This document shows positions 16,461-24,935 of a stretch of 51,509 nucleotides of DNA, in pieces. Positions within the stretch are counted from its first letter, which is position 1, and each line of letters starts with the position of its first letter. The notes under the pieces were generated by a model, which was not told the DNA's origin, ran no database searches, and was given only the letters and a program-made list of their open reading frames with translations. Source of the stretch: a bacterium (lineage in GTDB: Bacteria; Bacillota_I; Bacilli_A; RF39; UBA660). Position numbers and translations under genes: made by a program. Location: the NCBI GenBank assembly GCA_029218465.1, contig JAQXRJ010000085.1:1-51509 (forward strand). Reading direction: 5' to 3'.

Positions 16461-16526
16461 ATTATACAAACTGTATCACACTATATTGTATAATAGTATT
16501 ATACAACAAAGTATCACAGTTTACAA
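16461..16526 (-). promoter_or_regulatory. Duplicated promoter with palindromic operator for the 9-codon ORF
   Basis: On the minus strand TTGTAA (16521-16526), 17 bases, TATAAT (16498-16503) is a clear sigma-A promoter. A perfect palindrome of 10-base arms (TTGTATAATA / TATTATACAA, 16486-16506) covers this -10 box. A second TATAAT lies at 16461-16466. Both -10 boxes are preceded by the same octamer TGTGATAC (minus strand; GTATCACA on plus at 16473-16480 and 16511-16518), so the region is a near tandem repeat with a 37-38 base period. No other promoter in the window is built like this. Confidence 0.65.
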
Positions 16527-16580
16527 TAAATTTAGGATTATTTATAGAAAACATTTCAAATGTTTCTATCAAAAATAAAA

Positions 16581-16610
16581 AGCAGTATAGAAAATAAATC
16601 TAATACTGCT
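16581..16610 (-). terminator. Terminator of rplU-prp-rpmA
   Basis: AGCAGTAT / ATACTGCT stem with a 14-base loop, 22 bases after the rpmA stop, followed on the minus strand by TTTTTATTTTT. Confidence 0.82.
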
Positions 16611-16631
16611 CGATTTATAAAAATATTTCAA

Positions 16632-16916
16632 TTATTTTTCCATTGTATAACAGCTTACTTGTTTTTTATCTTTTCCAAGTCTTTCAAATCTTACCACACC
16701 ATCTACTGTTGTATATAATGTATCATCATTACCACGTCTTACATTTGTACCTGGATAAATTTTTGTTCCTCTTTGACGATATAAAATAGAACCAGCTGTA
16801 ACGAACTCACCGTCTGCAGCTTTAGCACCTAATCTTCGACCTGCTGAATCACGACCATTTGATGTGGAACCTTGCCCTTTATGATGAGCAAACAATTGTA
16901 TATTTAACTTTAACAT
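16632..16916 (-). CDS. rpmA: 50S ribosomal protein L27 with cleavable N-terminal extension
   Basis: 94 residues. The core [22 protein letters not shown] is the L27 N-terminus that reaches the peptidyl transferase centre. It is preceded by [10 protein letters not shown], the Firmicutes extension that is removed between Phe9 and Ala10 by the cysteine protease Prp before L27 can function. The prp gene is directly upstream (gap of 2 bases), as usual. RBS GAGG lies within the end of prp. Confidence 0.98.
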   Translation of the reverse strand: MLKLNIQLFAHHKGQGSTSNGRDSAGRRLGAKAADGEFVTAGSILYRQRGTKIYPGTNVRRGNDDTLYTTVDGVVRFERLGKDKKQVSCYTMEK

Positions 16917-16918
16917 CG

Positions 16919-17227
16919 TTATTCCTCCTCAATCTTTATATTTTTAGAATATTTCTTAGATAATTCACTAAACATATTTATCATATTTTGAATTAACTTA
17001 TTAGAAATATCATCGTTCTTATTTATTATTATATAAAATGCATTTTTCTTTTCTTCATATGTAATATAACTTTTATCGAATTCTAATAACGCATTTACCG
17101 TAGTTATCATTATTGATGAAGCACTACTGCATACAATATCTTTTCCATAATCATCATATTCTGTATGACCAATTAAACTGATTTTATAAAATTCATTATT
17201 TTTTTTCTTAACTAATACTCTTAACAT
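16919..17227 (-). CDS. prp: Ribosomal-processing cysteine protease Prp
   Basis: 102 residues. The family signature GHxxxxxxGxDIVCSxAS is present with the catalytic His21 and Cys33. Prp removes the N-terminal extension of L27 and is essential in Staphylococcus. It lies between rplU and rpmA, the normal order. Its own ribosome site is weak, so it is probably translated by coupling to rplU, whose stop is 4 bases upstream. Confidence 0.95.
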   Translation of the reverse strand: MLRVLVKKKNNEFYKISLIGHTEYDDYGKDIVCSSASSIMITTVNALLEFDKSYITYEEKKNAFYIIINKNDDISNKLIQNMINMFSELSKKYSKNIKIEEE

Positions 17228-17231
17228 TTAA

Positions 17232-17534
17232 TTAACCATTAATTTTTTCAATAAGAACTTGTGTATAAGGCTGTCTATGTCCTTGGCGATGACGATTACT
17301 TCTATCTTTTTGCTTGTAAGTAAATATTTTTATTTTCTTTTGTTTTCCATGTTTTAGAATTTTACCTACAACAGTAGCGTCATTAAGATAAGGATTTCCA
17401 ACTTTTGTATCAATCATTAAAACTTTATCAAATACGACTTCACTACCCGCTTCACCATCTAATTTTTCAACATAGATAGATTCACCTTCACTAACGTAGT
17501 ATTGTTTACCACCTGTAGTAATTACTGCTTTCAT
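17232..17534 (-). CDS. rplU: 50S ribosomal protein L21
   Basis: 100 residues from ATG 17534 (AAAGGAGG upstream); an in-frame extension to 17666 covers only the untranslated leader and promoter. MKAVITTGGKQYYVSEGESIYVEKL is the L21 start and KQKDRSNRHRQGHRQPYTQVLIEKI the conserved 23S rRNA-binding end. First gene of rplU-prp-rpmA. Confidence 0.98.
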   Translation of the reverse strand: MKAVITTGGKQYYVSEGESIYVEKLDGEAGSEVVFDKVLMIDTKVGNPYLNDATVVGKILKHGKQKKIKIFTYKQKDRSNRHRQGHRQPYTQVLIEKING

Positions 17535-17666
17535 ATTATCCTCCTTTATATTATCTAGACTCGCTCTTAAGGTACTTAATAAGTTTTCTAACCTATTCAA
17601 TGCGGTTTGAAACCTATAAAGGCTACAAACATAAAAGATTTTAACACAAAAATCGTTGTAAGTCAA
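17535..17666 (-). promoter_or_regulatory. rplU promoter and about 95-base leader (candidate L21 leader RNA)
   Basis: TTGACT (17661-17666), 17 bases, TAAAAT (17638-17643), so transcription should begin near 17631. The leader contains a GGTTTCAAACC hairpin and further dyads before the ribosome site, at the position of the known Firmicutes L21 autoregulatory leader. The promoter is well supported; the identity of the RNA structure needs a covariance-model search. Confidence 0.65.
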
Positions 17667-17753
17667 ACACTGTTTTATAATTTGTTGGCATTTTCTTTCA
17701 AAATAAATTTAATAGTTTTTAAAACTCTAATTATTATTTTAATTTAAATATAT

Positions 17754-17783
17754 AAAAGCTAAACTGATTTTTGTTTAGCTTTT
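17754..17783 (-). terminator. Terminator of tkt-sirA-yneF
   Basis: Perfect 11-bp stem AAAAGCTAAAC / GTTTAGCTTTT with an 8-base loop, just after the yneF stop, then TATATTTAAATT. Confidence 0.85.
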
Positions 17784-17791
17784 ATTACAAG

Positions 17792-18001
17792 TTACATGAA
17801 TTTTTCCATTGATTTCATCATTTGATTAATTTGCTTTTGAGATGGTTTTCTACCCATCTGCATCATTAATGTCTTAATCATTTCTTCATTAATAGGCGGA
17901 TTCTTTTTTAAATAACTCTTCATAACTTTTCTACATACAAAAAATCCTATAATTGAACCTACAACTATTCCAATAAATACCTGTAATATATCAAGCCACA
18001 T
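17792..18001 (-). CDS. yneF: YneF family protein (UPF0154)
   Basis: 69 residues: an N-terminal membrane helix (about 5-23, [19 protein letters not shown]) and the family signature [32 protein letters not shown]. Function unknown; conserved through the Bacilli. The order tkt-sirA-yneF here is the same as in Bacillus subtilis. Confidence 0.95.
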   Translation of the reverse strand: MWLDILQVFIGIVVGSIIGFFVCRKVMKSYLKKNPPINEEMIKTLMMQMGRKPSQKQINQMMKSMEKFM

Positions 18002-18043
18002 ATTATCATCTCCTTAAATTATATTTTACTAAAAATAATATGT

Positions 18044-18469
18044 TTACACAAGCATTTTTACGCTTGAAATGAAGAAATAATCATTATTATTAAAATCACA
18101 AACAAAGTAATTTTTATTACTTTGTGCAAGAATATTAAAAAATTCTGTAAAATTTTTATTTGAATTTATAAGAATGTATGCTTTTTTTGCAACTAATACA
18201 CTAATCTCATCCTTATATAGATTATTTATAATATGACTATTATTTTTTTTAGAGTAAGTCATCTTCTTATGCATTTTAAGAAATATATCTTTATCAACAC
18301 TTTCATTATCTATTTTATTAGTTAACTGTTTAAACATATTAAAACCATGCTCTAAGTCTTTTTTTCTTAAATGATATAGCTGATTTAAAACACTATACAA
18401 GCTACTAGGAGTATTATCATAAAGACTAATATATTCTTTTTTAATATCAAATACATAATAAATTCTCAT
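18044..18469 (-). CDS. sirA: SirA-like sporulation inhibitor of replication
   Basis: 141 residues beginning MRIYYVFDIKKEYISLYDNTPSSLYSVL, which fits the SirA/YneE start (xxYYxFxIKEEYxxxYFGxExxLFxL), and lying between tkt and yneF exactly as in Bacillus. SirA binds DnaA domain I early in sporulation and stops new rounds of replication. The rest (LISVLVAKKAYILINSNKNFTEFFNILAQSNKNYFVCDFNNNDYFFISS) keeps the hydrophobic pattern of the C-terminal half. The call rests on both the N-terminus and synteny. The promoter region holds TTGACA (18514-18519) that also reads as a Spo0A-box-like TGTCAAA on the plus strand. Confidence 0.8.
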   Translation of the reverse strand: MRIYYVFDIKKEYISLYDNTPSSLYSVLNQLYHLRKKDLEHGFNMFKQLTNKIDNESVDKDIFLKMHKKMTYSKKNNSHIINNLYKDEISVLVAKKAYILINSNKNFTEFFNILAQSNKNYFVCDFNNNDYFFISSVKMLV

Positions 18470-18528
18470 TAAACATCACCTACTACATATTAATATTAAA
18501 ATAGTTCAAAATTTGTCAAAAAAAGAAA

Positions 18529-20475
18529 TTATTTTATTAATTTCTCAATTTGTGATTCTATATATTTTTCTGTGTAATTGTATTTTTCCTTTTGATCAGT
18601 TATGGGTGCACTGATACCAAATTTATCTATTGTGAATAAATGCGCTCTATTACTAACAAACCTATCCCATGAATATGATGACGATGCCTCTATAACAAAT
18701 GTATTATCACATTCAGGCAATATTTCATTTTTATAGTTATTGTCCATTTTATCAAACATATCAATTGAAGGCATGCTTACTACTCTAACATCTATTCCTT
18801 TTTCTTTTAATTTTTCTGAAACATCAATAGCTAGGTGCAATTCTTCTCCACAAGAAATAATTATCAAGTCTATCTTTTTTGATTCTTTTTTTATAATATA
18901 TGCACCGTTTTTAACATCATTTACTTTTGTGTCCTTTAATATTTTAAGATCATTTTTACTTAGAATTATTGCAGAAGGGTTTCTTGATTCAAGTATTGAT
19001 TTATATGTTCCTAAAACCTCATTAGCATCACTTGGTCTATATACGTCTAAATTTGGAATTGCTCTTAAACCAACCAGCTGTTCAACTGGTCCATGAGTTA
19101 TTCCATCTCCACCAATAAAAATAGAATCATGAGTAAATACATATATTACCGGCAAGTTCATTATGGAACTCATTCTAATAGATGGTTTCATATAATCAGA
19201 AAAAGCTAAAAATGTTGATGTTACAGCAGTTAAACCACAAAGAGCAAGTCCGTTACATATACCAGCTGATGAGTGTTCCCTTATTCCAAAGTTAATGCAT
19301 CTATCTATATCAGAAGAAAAATCAACCTTAGTAGAAGTTGCAACATCACAACTTCCTCCTATTAAGTAAGGATATAAAGATAATATTTGATTTAAAATTT
19401 TACCCGATGTTTCTCTTGGTGATTCAATACCATTTTCTGGTGCTTCATAATATAAATCTTTAATCTTAATTTTTTCTCCACTATTAATTAGTAAATCAAA
19501 TAGCTCTTTATCTTTTTCATCTAGAGATGTTACCTTATTCATCCATTTCGTTTTAACTTCATCCATTCTATTATTAATTTTATCTCTTAGGTATTGCACA
19601 CAATCATCACTAACTTGAAATGGAATATCTCTTAAACCAAGTTTTTGTTTAATCAAAGTAGTATCTTCATCGGATAAAGTTCCACCATGTATTTTGCTAG
19701 TACCTTCTAACATTGAATATTTACCTATTATAGTTTTTATTTCTATTATAGTTGGTTTGTTAGATGCTTTAGCACTATTGATAGCATCGTTAATTGCACC
19801 AATATCATCTCCATCACTTACTAATATATAATACCAGTTCATTGACTCAAATCTAGCTTTTATATTTTCTAAAAAAGTATTAGATAATTTACCATCTAAA
19901 GTTATATCGTTTGAATCATATAAAAGTGTTAAATTATCAAGCTTATATGTACCTGCCAACGAACATGCTTCATAACTTATTCCTTCCATTAAATCTCCAT
20001 CACCACACATGCAGTAAACGTTATAATCTATCACATTTTTTAATTTCTTTGATAAATATTTAGATGCAAGTGCCATACCAACCGCATTTGATATTCCTTG
20101 TCCTAAAGCACCAGTTGTTGAATCAACTCCAGGAGTTAGTCCTTTTTCTGGATGTCCAGGAGTAATGGAATCAAGTTTCCTGAATTTCTTTAAGTCATCA
20201 AGAGAAACACTAAAACCAGACATATATAAAATTGAATACAATAACGCAGAAGCATGTCCTCCTGATAAAACAAATCTATCTCTATTTATCCAATTGGGAT
20301 TATTTATATCAAATCGTAAATGATTGGCATATAAAGAGTAAATAGTTGGCGCAGCACCTAAAACAACTCCTGGATGCCCACTGCCAGCTTCATTAATCAT
20401 ATCTATTCCAATTCCTCTAATATTATCTATAGTTTTCTTATCTAATAAATTAGTTTCCTTCTTTTTGATTAACAT
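18529..20475 (-). CDS. tkt: Transketolase
   Basis: 648 residues. The N-terminal ThDP domain has NEAGSGHPGVVLGAAP, HASALLYSILYMSG, GPLGQG-like GALGQGISNAVGMALA, and GDGDLMEGISYEACSLAG (the ThDP/Mg-binding GDG...N-type motif). The pyrimidine domain and C-terminal transketolase domain follow (STFLAFSDYMKPSIRMSSIM, THDSIFIGGDGITHGPVEQL). Transketolase moves two-carbon units in the non-oxidative pentose phosphate pathway. First gene of tkt-sirA-yneF; GGAAGGTG precedes ATG 20475. Confidence 0.97.
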   Translation of the reverse strand: MLIKKKETNLLDKKTIDNIRGIGIDMINEAGSGHPGVVLGAAPTIYSLYANHLRFDINNPNWINRDRFVLSGGHASALLYSILYMSGFSVSLDDLKKFRKLDSITPGHPEKGLTPGVDSTTGALGQGISNAVGMALASKYLSKKLKNVIDYNVYCMCGDGDLMEGISYEACSLAGTYKLDNLTLLYDSNDITLDGKLSNTFLENIKARFESMNWYYILVSDGDDIGAINDAINSAKASNKPTIIEIKTIIGKYSMLEGTSKIHGGTLSDEDTTLIKQKLGLRDIPFQVSDDCVQYLRDKINNRMDEVKTKWMNKVTSLDEKDKELFDLLINSGEKIKIKDLYYEAPENGIESPRETSGKILNQILSLYPYLIGGSCDVATSTKVDFSSDIDRCINFGIREHSSAGICNGLALCGLTAVTSTFLAFSDYMKPSIRMSSIMNLPVIYVFTHDSIFIGGDGITHGPVEQLVGLRAIPNLDVYRPSDANEVLGTYKSILESRNPSAIILSKNDLKILKDTKVNDVKNGAYIIKKESKKIDLIIISCGEELHLAIDVSEKLKEKGIDVRVVSMPSIDMFDKMDNNYKNEILPECDNTFVIEASSSYSWDRFVSNRAHLFTIDKFGISAPITDQKEKYNYTEKYIESQIEKLIK

Positions 20476-20494
20476 CTAATCACCTTCCTAAATT

Positions 20495-20522
20495 ATTATA
20501 GCACTTTATTATTATATTTCAA
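20495..20522 (-). promoter_or_regulatory. tkt promoter
   Basis: Minus strand TTGAAA (20517-20522), 16 bases, TATAAT (20495-20500). Confidence 0.75.
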
Positions 20523-20532
20523 AACTAATAAA

Positions 20533-20560
20533 AATTCATATGTCTATAGACATATGAATT
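20533..20560 (-). terminator. Terminator of the nucleotidyltransferase gene
   Basis: Perfect 12-bp stem AATTCATATGTC / GACATATGAATT with TATA loop, followed on the minus strand by TTTTTATTAGTTTT. Confidence 0.88.
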
Positions 20561-20579
20561 AATACTTATATTTTAATTC

Positions 20580-21476
20580 TTAGCTCCAAAGATTATCAGG
20601 GTACTCTCCTTTTGATATTAAATCTTTTATTGAATTTGATAAGTCTTCTTTATCTTCTTTATAAGTCATACCATGCCATACTGCATTTGTTTTCAATACT
20701 TCTACTGTAACATCATTATTCTTAATTTGTTCAAACACAACGTCTGGAATTAAATATTCACATTTGTCTAATTTGTATTTATTATCTTTTAAGAAGCTTT
20801 CAAATCTGCTTTCTAAATATCCAAAAATATTTGGTGTAAAACCAAACAAGTTCATTGATACAAGAGAATCAGATGACACTTCAAAAGACTCACTTCCATC
20901 TAAAGGAGATGCAACTATCTTATTATTTACCTTTTCTATAGAAGATTCAATTATTTTTTTTAAAAAATTGTTTTTAAGTTCACAAACACCTCTCTTAACT
21001 GCTCCATTCTCAGTTAATGTATTTGATACTTTATAGCCAACCATTGCATATTTATTAGTTTTATTATTATTTTTTAGAAACTCAGAAATTATTTTAAATG
21101 CATCTTTTCCGTAAAAATCGTCTGCATTTATAATTGCAAAATTGCTTTTTACAACATCTTTACAACATAATATTGCATGAGCAGTTCCTAAAGGTTTAAC
21201 TCTATCATTTGGAAGCTTTACATCATATGGTACATTATCATTTTTTTGAAATACATATTCTATCTTAATTTTGTTTTCAATTCGTTTTCCAATTGTATTT
21301 CTAAATACTTTATAATTCTCTTCTTTAATTATAAAAATTACTTTATCAAATCCAAATCTTATAGCATCATATATAGAATAATCAATAATGAACTCGCCAC
21401 TGGGACCAACAGGTTCTATTTGTTTTAAACCACCAAATCTGCTTCCCATTCCTGCAGCCAAAATTACTAATTCCAT
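20580..21476 (-). CDS. Sugar-phosphate nucleotidyltransferase (NTP-transferase family)
   Basis: 298 residues. MELVILAAGMGSRFGGLKQIEPVGPSGEFIIDYSIYDA is the nucleotide-binding GxGxRxxxxxK motif with an extra GG-loop; NADDFYGKDAF is the metal/sugar-binding Asp motif; PLGTAHAIL matches the family GTA motif. Such enzymes form NDP-sugars from sugar 1-phosphates. The spelling is unlike GalU or RmlA and closer to poorly characterised NTP-transferases; substrate not assigned. Monocistronic with a clear promoter and terminator. Confidence 0.88.
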   Translation of the reverse strand: MELVILAAGMGSRFGGLKQIEPVGPSGEFIIDYSIYDAIRFGFDKVIFIIKEENYKVFRNTIGKRIENKIKIEYVFQKNDNVPYDVKLPNDRVKPLGTAHAILCCKDVVKSNFAIINADDFYGKDAFKIISEFLKNNNKTNKYAMVGYKVSNTLTENGAVKRGVCELKNNFLKKIIESSIEKVNNKIVASPLDGSESFEVSSDSLVSMNLFGFTPNIFGYLESRFESFLKDNKYKLDKCEYLIPDVVFEQIKNNDVTVEVLKTNAVWHGMTYKEDKEDLSNSIKDLISKGEYPDNLWS

Positions 21477-21502
21477 AAAATCACTCCTATCTATTCACAA
21501 AA

Positions 21503-21531
21503 ATTATACCAATTTTAAATTTAAACATCAA
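21503..21531 (-). promoter_or_regulatory. Promoter of the nucleotidyltransferase gene
   Basis: Minus strand TTGATG (21526-21531), 17 bases, TATAAT (21503-21508); AGGAGTGA ribosome site follows. Confidence 0.75.
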
Positions 21532-21550
21532 GAAAATAATAAATATATAA

Positions 21551-21575
21551 AAAGAAAGCATTTAATACTCTCTTT
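21551..21575 (-). terminator. Terminator of gltX
   Basis: AAAGAAAG / CTCTCTTT stem (one G-U pair) followed on the minus strand by CTTTTTATATATTT, 35 bases beyond the gltX stop. Confidence 0.65.
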
Positions 21576-21609
21576 ATATTATAATATTATTTAATTTTTT
21601 TATTATTAA

Positions 21610-23259
21610 TTAAATAGCATTAACTCTTTTATTAATTCTATCTTTTCCTAAAATTTTTAATACTTCATACAAATCAGGGGTCGTAGATTTTGTAGTCATA
21701 GCAACTCTAATTATCATACTAAAATCGGCAATACTACCTTTATAATCATCAGAATTTAATTTATATTCTTTCATATTTGAACAATATCCTAAAGAATCAC
21801 AAGCATCTTTCATTTTACTAAACCATGTATCTTTATCGTCTTTTTCACTATAATATTTTTCAAAATATGTATTTAAAACTTTTTTTATTTCTTCTTTATC
21901 AGTAATTTTTTGCCATTCATAATTATTTTGTTCACTATAGAAAAGTTTGTCATACATATACCAAATACAATTTTTTATGTCTTTATAAGTTGTATAATCT
22001 TTTCTAGGTTTTTTTTGTTCACGCTCTATGTTTATTACACTCATATAATATTTCTTGTCACTATTGATCAAATCAAATAATTCTCTATCATACTTTGAAG
22101 ACCAATCCATGCTTTTCTCTAACAGTTCTTCTTTACTCATTTTTGAAATTATATCCCTAGAAATATTATTAAGTTTTTCTAAATCAAAAAGAGCTCCTGA
22201 TGATGACATTTTCTTAGGAGAAACCTTAAAATCAATAAAAGATTTATCAGGGTTTAAAGCATGCCATTCTTCATAGTTTGAGTTAATAATAGTCATTAAT
22301 GCTTCAATTACTGCTAGAGTCGGATAACCCTTTTCTTCGTAATAACTCATTGATGCTTCAGGATCTTTTCTTTTACTTATTTTCCTTACTGTTTGTCCTT
22401 CCTTTTTTATTATTAGTGGAGTATGTACATATTTAGGTCTTTTGAATCCAAAAGTGTCAAACATTTCTATATGCTTTGTCACACTTGGAAGCCATTCTTC
22501 ACCACGGACAACATGTGTTGTATGCATTAAATGATCATCAACTATATGTGCAAAATGATAAGTTGGAAGCATATCACCCGATTTCATAATTACATCATCA
22601 ATATCATTTTCACTTAGAAATAGCTTCCCTTTAACTTCATCATCAACTACTATTTTATTGTCGAAATCCCCATTTGATTTAAATCTTATAACAAATGGTT
22701 CTCCACTATTTATTTTTTTTATTTGTTCTTCAATAGATAGTTTTCTACATTTTGCATATATCCCATAGTAACCAGTTCTCTTCTTTCTGGACTCTTGAAG
22801 ATTTCTCATTTCATCAAGTTCTTCTTTAGTGCAAAAACATGGATATGCTCTTCCCATTTCTATTAATTTTTTTATGTATGTATGATATATTTCTTTTCTT
22901 TTGCTTTGAATATAAGGGCCATAATTACCAACGATGTTTCCTTCAAACTCATATTCATCAGGGTTAATATCATAATGATTTAATGTTTTCATTATAAGCT
23001 TTACTGCATTTTCTACTTCTCTTTTTTGATCAGTATCTTCATTTCTTAAAAAGAAAACACCGTTAGAGTTCTTTGCAATATTATAATCTATTAAAGCCTG
23101 ATAAAATCCACCCAAATGCATATATCCTGTAGGAGATGGTGCGAATCTTGTAACACATGCATCTTTATCTAAACATCTTTCTGGATACTTATTTTCATAA
23201 TAATCAACATCATGCTCTAAATTTGGAAATATTATATTTGCTAAATCCTTATTTGTCAT
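21610..23259 (-). CDS. gltX: Glutamyl-tRNA synthetase
   Basis: 549 residues from ATG 23259; an in-frame GTG at 23268 lies inside the ribosome site AAGGTG. RFAPSPTGYMHLGGF is the class I HIGH region of Glx-tRNA synthetases, LRNEDTDQKR the D-T-D motif, and RKISKRKDPEAS the KMSKS loop. It charges tRNA-Glu (and in many Gram-positives mischarges tRNA-Gln). The anticodon-binding half is present. Its start codon lies within a 24-codon upstream ORF, so translation is probably coupled. Confidence 0.95.
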   Translation of the reverse strand: MTNKDLANIIFPNLEHDVDYYENKYPERCLDKDACVTRFAPSPTGYMHLGGFYQALIDYNIAKNSNGVFFLRNEDTDQKREVENAVKLIMKTLNHYDINPDEYEFEGNIVGNYGPYIQSKRKEIYHTYIKKLIEMGRAYPCFCTKEELDEMRNLQESRKKRTGYYGIYAKCRKLSIEEQIKKINSGEPFVIRFKSNGDFDNKIVVDDEVKGKLFLSENDIDDVIMKSGDMLPTYHFAHIVDDHLMHTTHVVRGEEWLPSVTKHIEMFDTFGFKRPKYVHTPLIIKKEGQTVRKISKRKDPEASMSYYEEKGYPTLAVIEALMTIINSNYEEWHALNPDKSFIDFKVSPKKMSSSGALFDLEKLNNISRDIISKMSKEELLEKSMDWSSKYDRELFDLINSDKKYYMSVINIEREQKKPRKDYTTYKDIKNCIWYMYDKLFYSEQNNYEWQKITDKEEIKKVLNTYFEKYYSEKDDKDTWFSKMKDACDSLGYCSNMKEYKLNSDDYKGSIADFSMIIRVAMTTKSTTPDLYEVLKILGKDRINKRVNAI

Positions 23260-23323
23260 TAAGTACACCTTCTATCCCACTTTTTGTTTTCATAAATTTG
23301 CAAGCAAATAATTTTTTTTTCAT
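23249..23323 (-). CDS. 24-codon upstream ORF overlapping the gltX start
   Basis: Starts at ATG 23323 with CGGAGG six bases upstream, a better site than that of gltX itself. It encodes 24 residues, beginning MKKKLFACKFMKTKSGIEG, and ends at TAA eight bases inside gltX in another frame. The promoter at 23338-23365 places the transcript start almost at its Shine-Dalgarno, so it would be the first thing translated. Overlap with gltX (11 bases) suggests translational coupling or an attenuating leader peptide. No known family. Confidence 0.55.
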   Translation of the reverse strand: MKKKLFACKFMKTKSGIEGVLNDK

Positions 23324-23337
23324 ATTAACCTCCGTAT

Positions 23338-23365
23338 ATTATATCACCATTAATATTATTTTCAA
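23338..23365 (-). promoter_or_regulatory. gltX promoter
   Basis: TTGAAA (23360-23365), 16 bases, TATAAT (23338-23343), with an extended -10 (TGA before TATAAT). The predicted start near 23331 leaves only about eight bases before the uORF start codon. Confidence 0.75.
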
Positions 23366-23448
23366 ATAATAAATTAAATCTAATGTTCTAGTAAATAATT
23401 AATGCTTTGTAATTACTTTACAATTATTTAATCAACTCTGCAACATTT

Positions 23449-24342
23449 TTAATCAATACATATTAATTCATATTCTCTTTTTCCAAGACCCAAACTTTCA
23501 GCATATGGGAGTATTTCCCTTCCAAGTTTTTTATCTATTCTTTCTTGTAATTTTTTAGAACCCTTATCACAACTATTCCATATCATATCAATAAAGGCTT
23601 GATCATTAGCAACTGGATCAAGTGAAGCAATAATACCTAAATCACCCATTACAGGTGCAGTTTGATGGGCATCACAATCGCAATCTACAGATAAATAATT
23701 CATAACAGTTATATATAATATTGGCTTGTTTTGTTTATTAAAATAATCAGTAACAGAAGCAGCTGCTTCTGCCATAGACTCAATAAAATCAATTTGTTCA
23801 TACTTGCAACCCCAAGCTGTATTGGGATTATTATCTTGTCCGCAAGAATGAATATATGCTTTTCCATTTCGACTTGCAATGCCAATTGATTGATTCTTTA
23901 AACTAGCACCAAATCCTCCCATTGCGTGACCTTTTCCATGAGCCAAATTTATAATACAATCATAATTATTCAGATTATTACCAACAATATTATATTTTAA
24001 ATGTCTTCCATTAGCAACTGGAATAATCATCTCTCCTTCTGAATCCATTATATCAACTTCAGCATAATCCATAAAGCCATGTTCTCGTGCAACTTTTAAG
24101 TGCTCTTCTGCAGTTGTTCTAGCGCCAGGATAAGCAGTATTACATTCAATAATTGTACCATTTAGTTTTTTTACTAAAGGACCAATTAAATCGGCTTTTA
24201 AATATCCCTTTGAACCCTTTTCTCCAGTTGACACTTTTACTCCAACTTTTTTCCCTTCTAGTGAAACTCCTAAAGATTCATAGATTTTTATAAGATTTTG
24301 AGATGTAATGCTTTTCGAAAAATATACTTTTGATTTTGTCAT
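23449..24342 (-). CDS. DUF362 domain-containing protein
   Basis: 297 residues. The DUF362 pattern is clear: VGVKVSTGEKGSKGYLKADLIGPLVKKLNGTIIECNTAYPGARTTAEEHLKVAREHGF, then NLAHGKGHAMGGFGASLKNQSIGIASRNGKAYIHS, and CDCDAHQTAPVMGDLGIIASLDPVANDQAFIDMI. Some relatives carry a C-terminal ferredoxin domain; this one does not, but it has Cys-x-Cys and other cysteines that may hold an iron-sulfur cluster. The biochemical role of DUF362 proteins is not established. It lies between gltX and the deaminase gene. Confidence 0.9.
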   Translation of the reverse strand: MTKSKVYFSKSITSQNLIKIYESLGVSLEGKKVGVKVSTGEKGSKGYLKADLIGPLVKKLNGTIIECNTAYPGARTTAEEHLKVAREHGFMDYAEVDIMDSEGEMIIPVANGRHLKYNIVGNNLNNYDCIINLAHGKGHAMGGFGASLKNQSIGIASRNGKAYIHSCGQDNNPNTAWGCKYEQIDFIESMAEAAASVTDYFNKQNKPILYITVMNYLSVDCDCDAHQTAPVMGDLGIIASLDPVANDQAFIDMIWNSCDKGSKKLQERIDKKLGREILPYAESLGLGKREYELICID

Positions 24343-24462
24343 TTTATGTATTCCTCTCTATAATTTTTTTATTTTATCTATAATTATTAGTTTGTTATAT
24401 GAATTATTATCATTTATGAAACACTCTATTATAATATAAGTACTACAAATATTATTTCTTTA

Positions 24463-24921
24463 TTAATAAAATTCATTATTCATTTCTTTATATTTATCAA
24501 ATAGTTTTAGACATTCTACTCTATCAATGCATTCAATGTAACTTCCTAATTTTTCTCTTCCACCAAATATCTTATTGAATTTATCATCTCTAAAACCAAT
24601 TAATTCATTGTCTTTTATAGTACATCCATAATATATTTTATCAATATTAGCCCACATACATGCACATAAGCACATATGACAAGGCTCACCTGTTGTGTAA
24701 ATAACACATCCAGATAAATCATGTGTATTTAATTTATCACAAGCTTCTCTTATTGCTGAGATCTCGCCATGACACGTTGGATCATCATTTATTAAAACTT
24801 TATTATGACTTCTAGCAATTATATTGTTATCTTTAACAATTACAGCACCAAATGGACCACCATGATGGTTATTAATTCCTAGATTTGCCTCTTCTATAGC
24901 AATTTTCATAAACTTATTCAT
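24463..24921 (-). CDS. Nucleoside/guanine deaminase-like protein
   Basis: 152 residues. The zinc site of the cytidine deaminase fold is intact: CHGE (His51, Glu53) and PCHMC (Cys81, Cys84). GGPFGAVIVKDNNIIARSHNKV and WANIDKIYYGCTIKDNELIGFRDDKF are closest to guanine deaminase (GuaD) and tRNA-adenosine deaminase relatives; the ending EYECIDRVECLKLFDKYKE fits GuaD better than TadA, which normally lacks the FxD segment. Guanine to xanthine is the most likely reaction. AGGAGAGC precedes ATG 24921; the gene is 15 bases downstream of lepB and may share its transcript. Confidence 0.85.
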   Translation of the reverse strand: MNKFMKIAIEEANLGINNHHGGPFGAVIVKDNNIIARSHNKVLINDDPTCHGEISAIREACDKLNTHDLSGCVIYTTGEPCHMCLCACMWANIDKIYYGCTIKDNELIGFRDDKFNKIFGGREKLGSYIECIDRVECLKLFDKYKEMNNEFY

Positions 24922-24935
24922 ATAGCTCTCCTAAT

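Noticed and set aside
18514-18520. Spo0A box before sirA
   Set aside because: TGTCAAA is only a partial match and is also the complement of a TTGACA -35 box, so it is not independent evidence.
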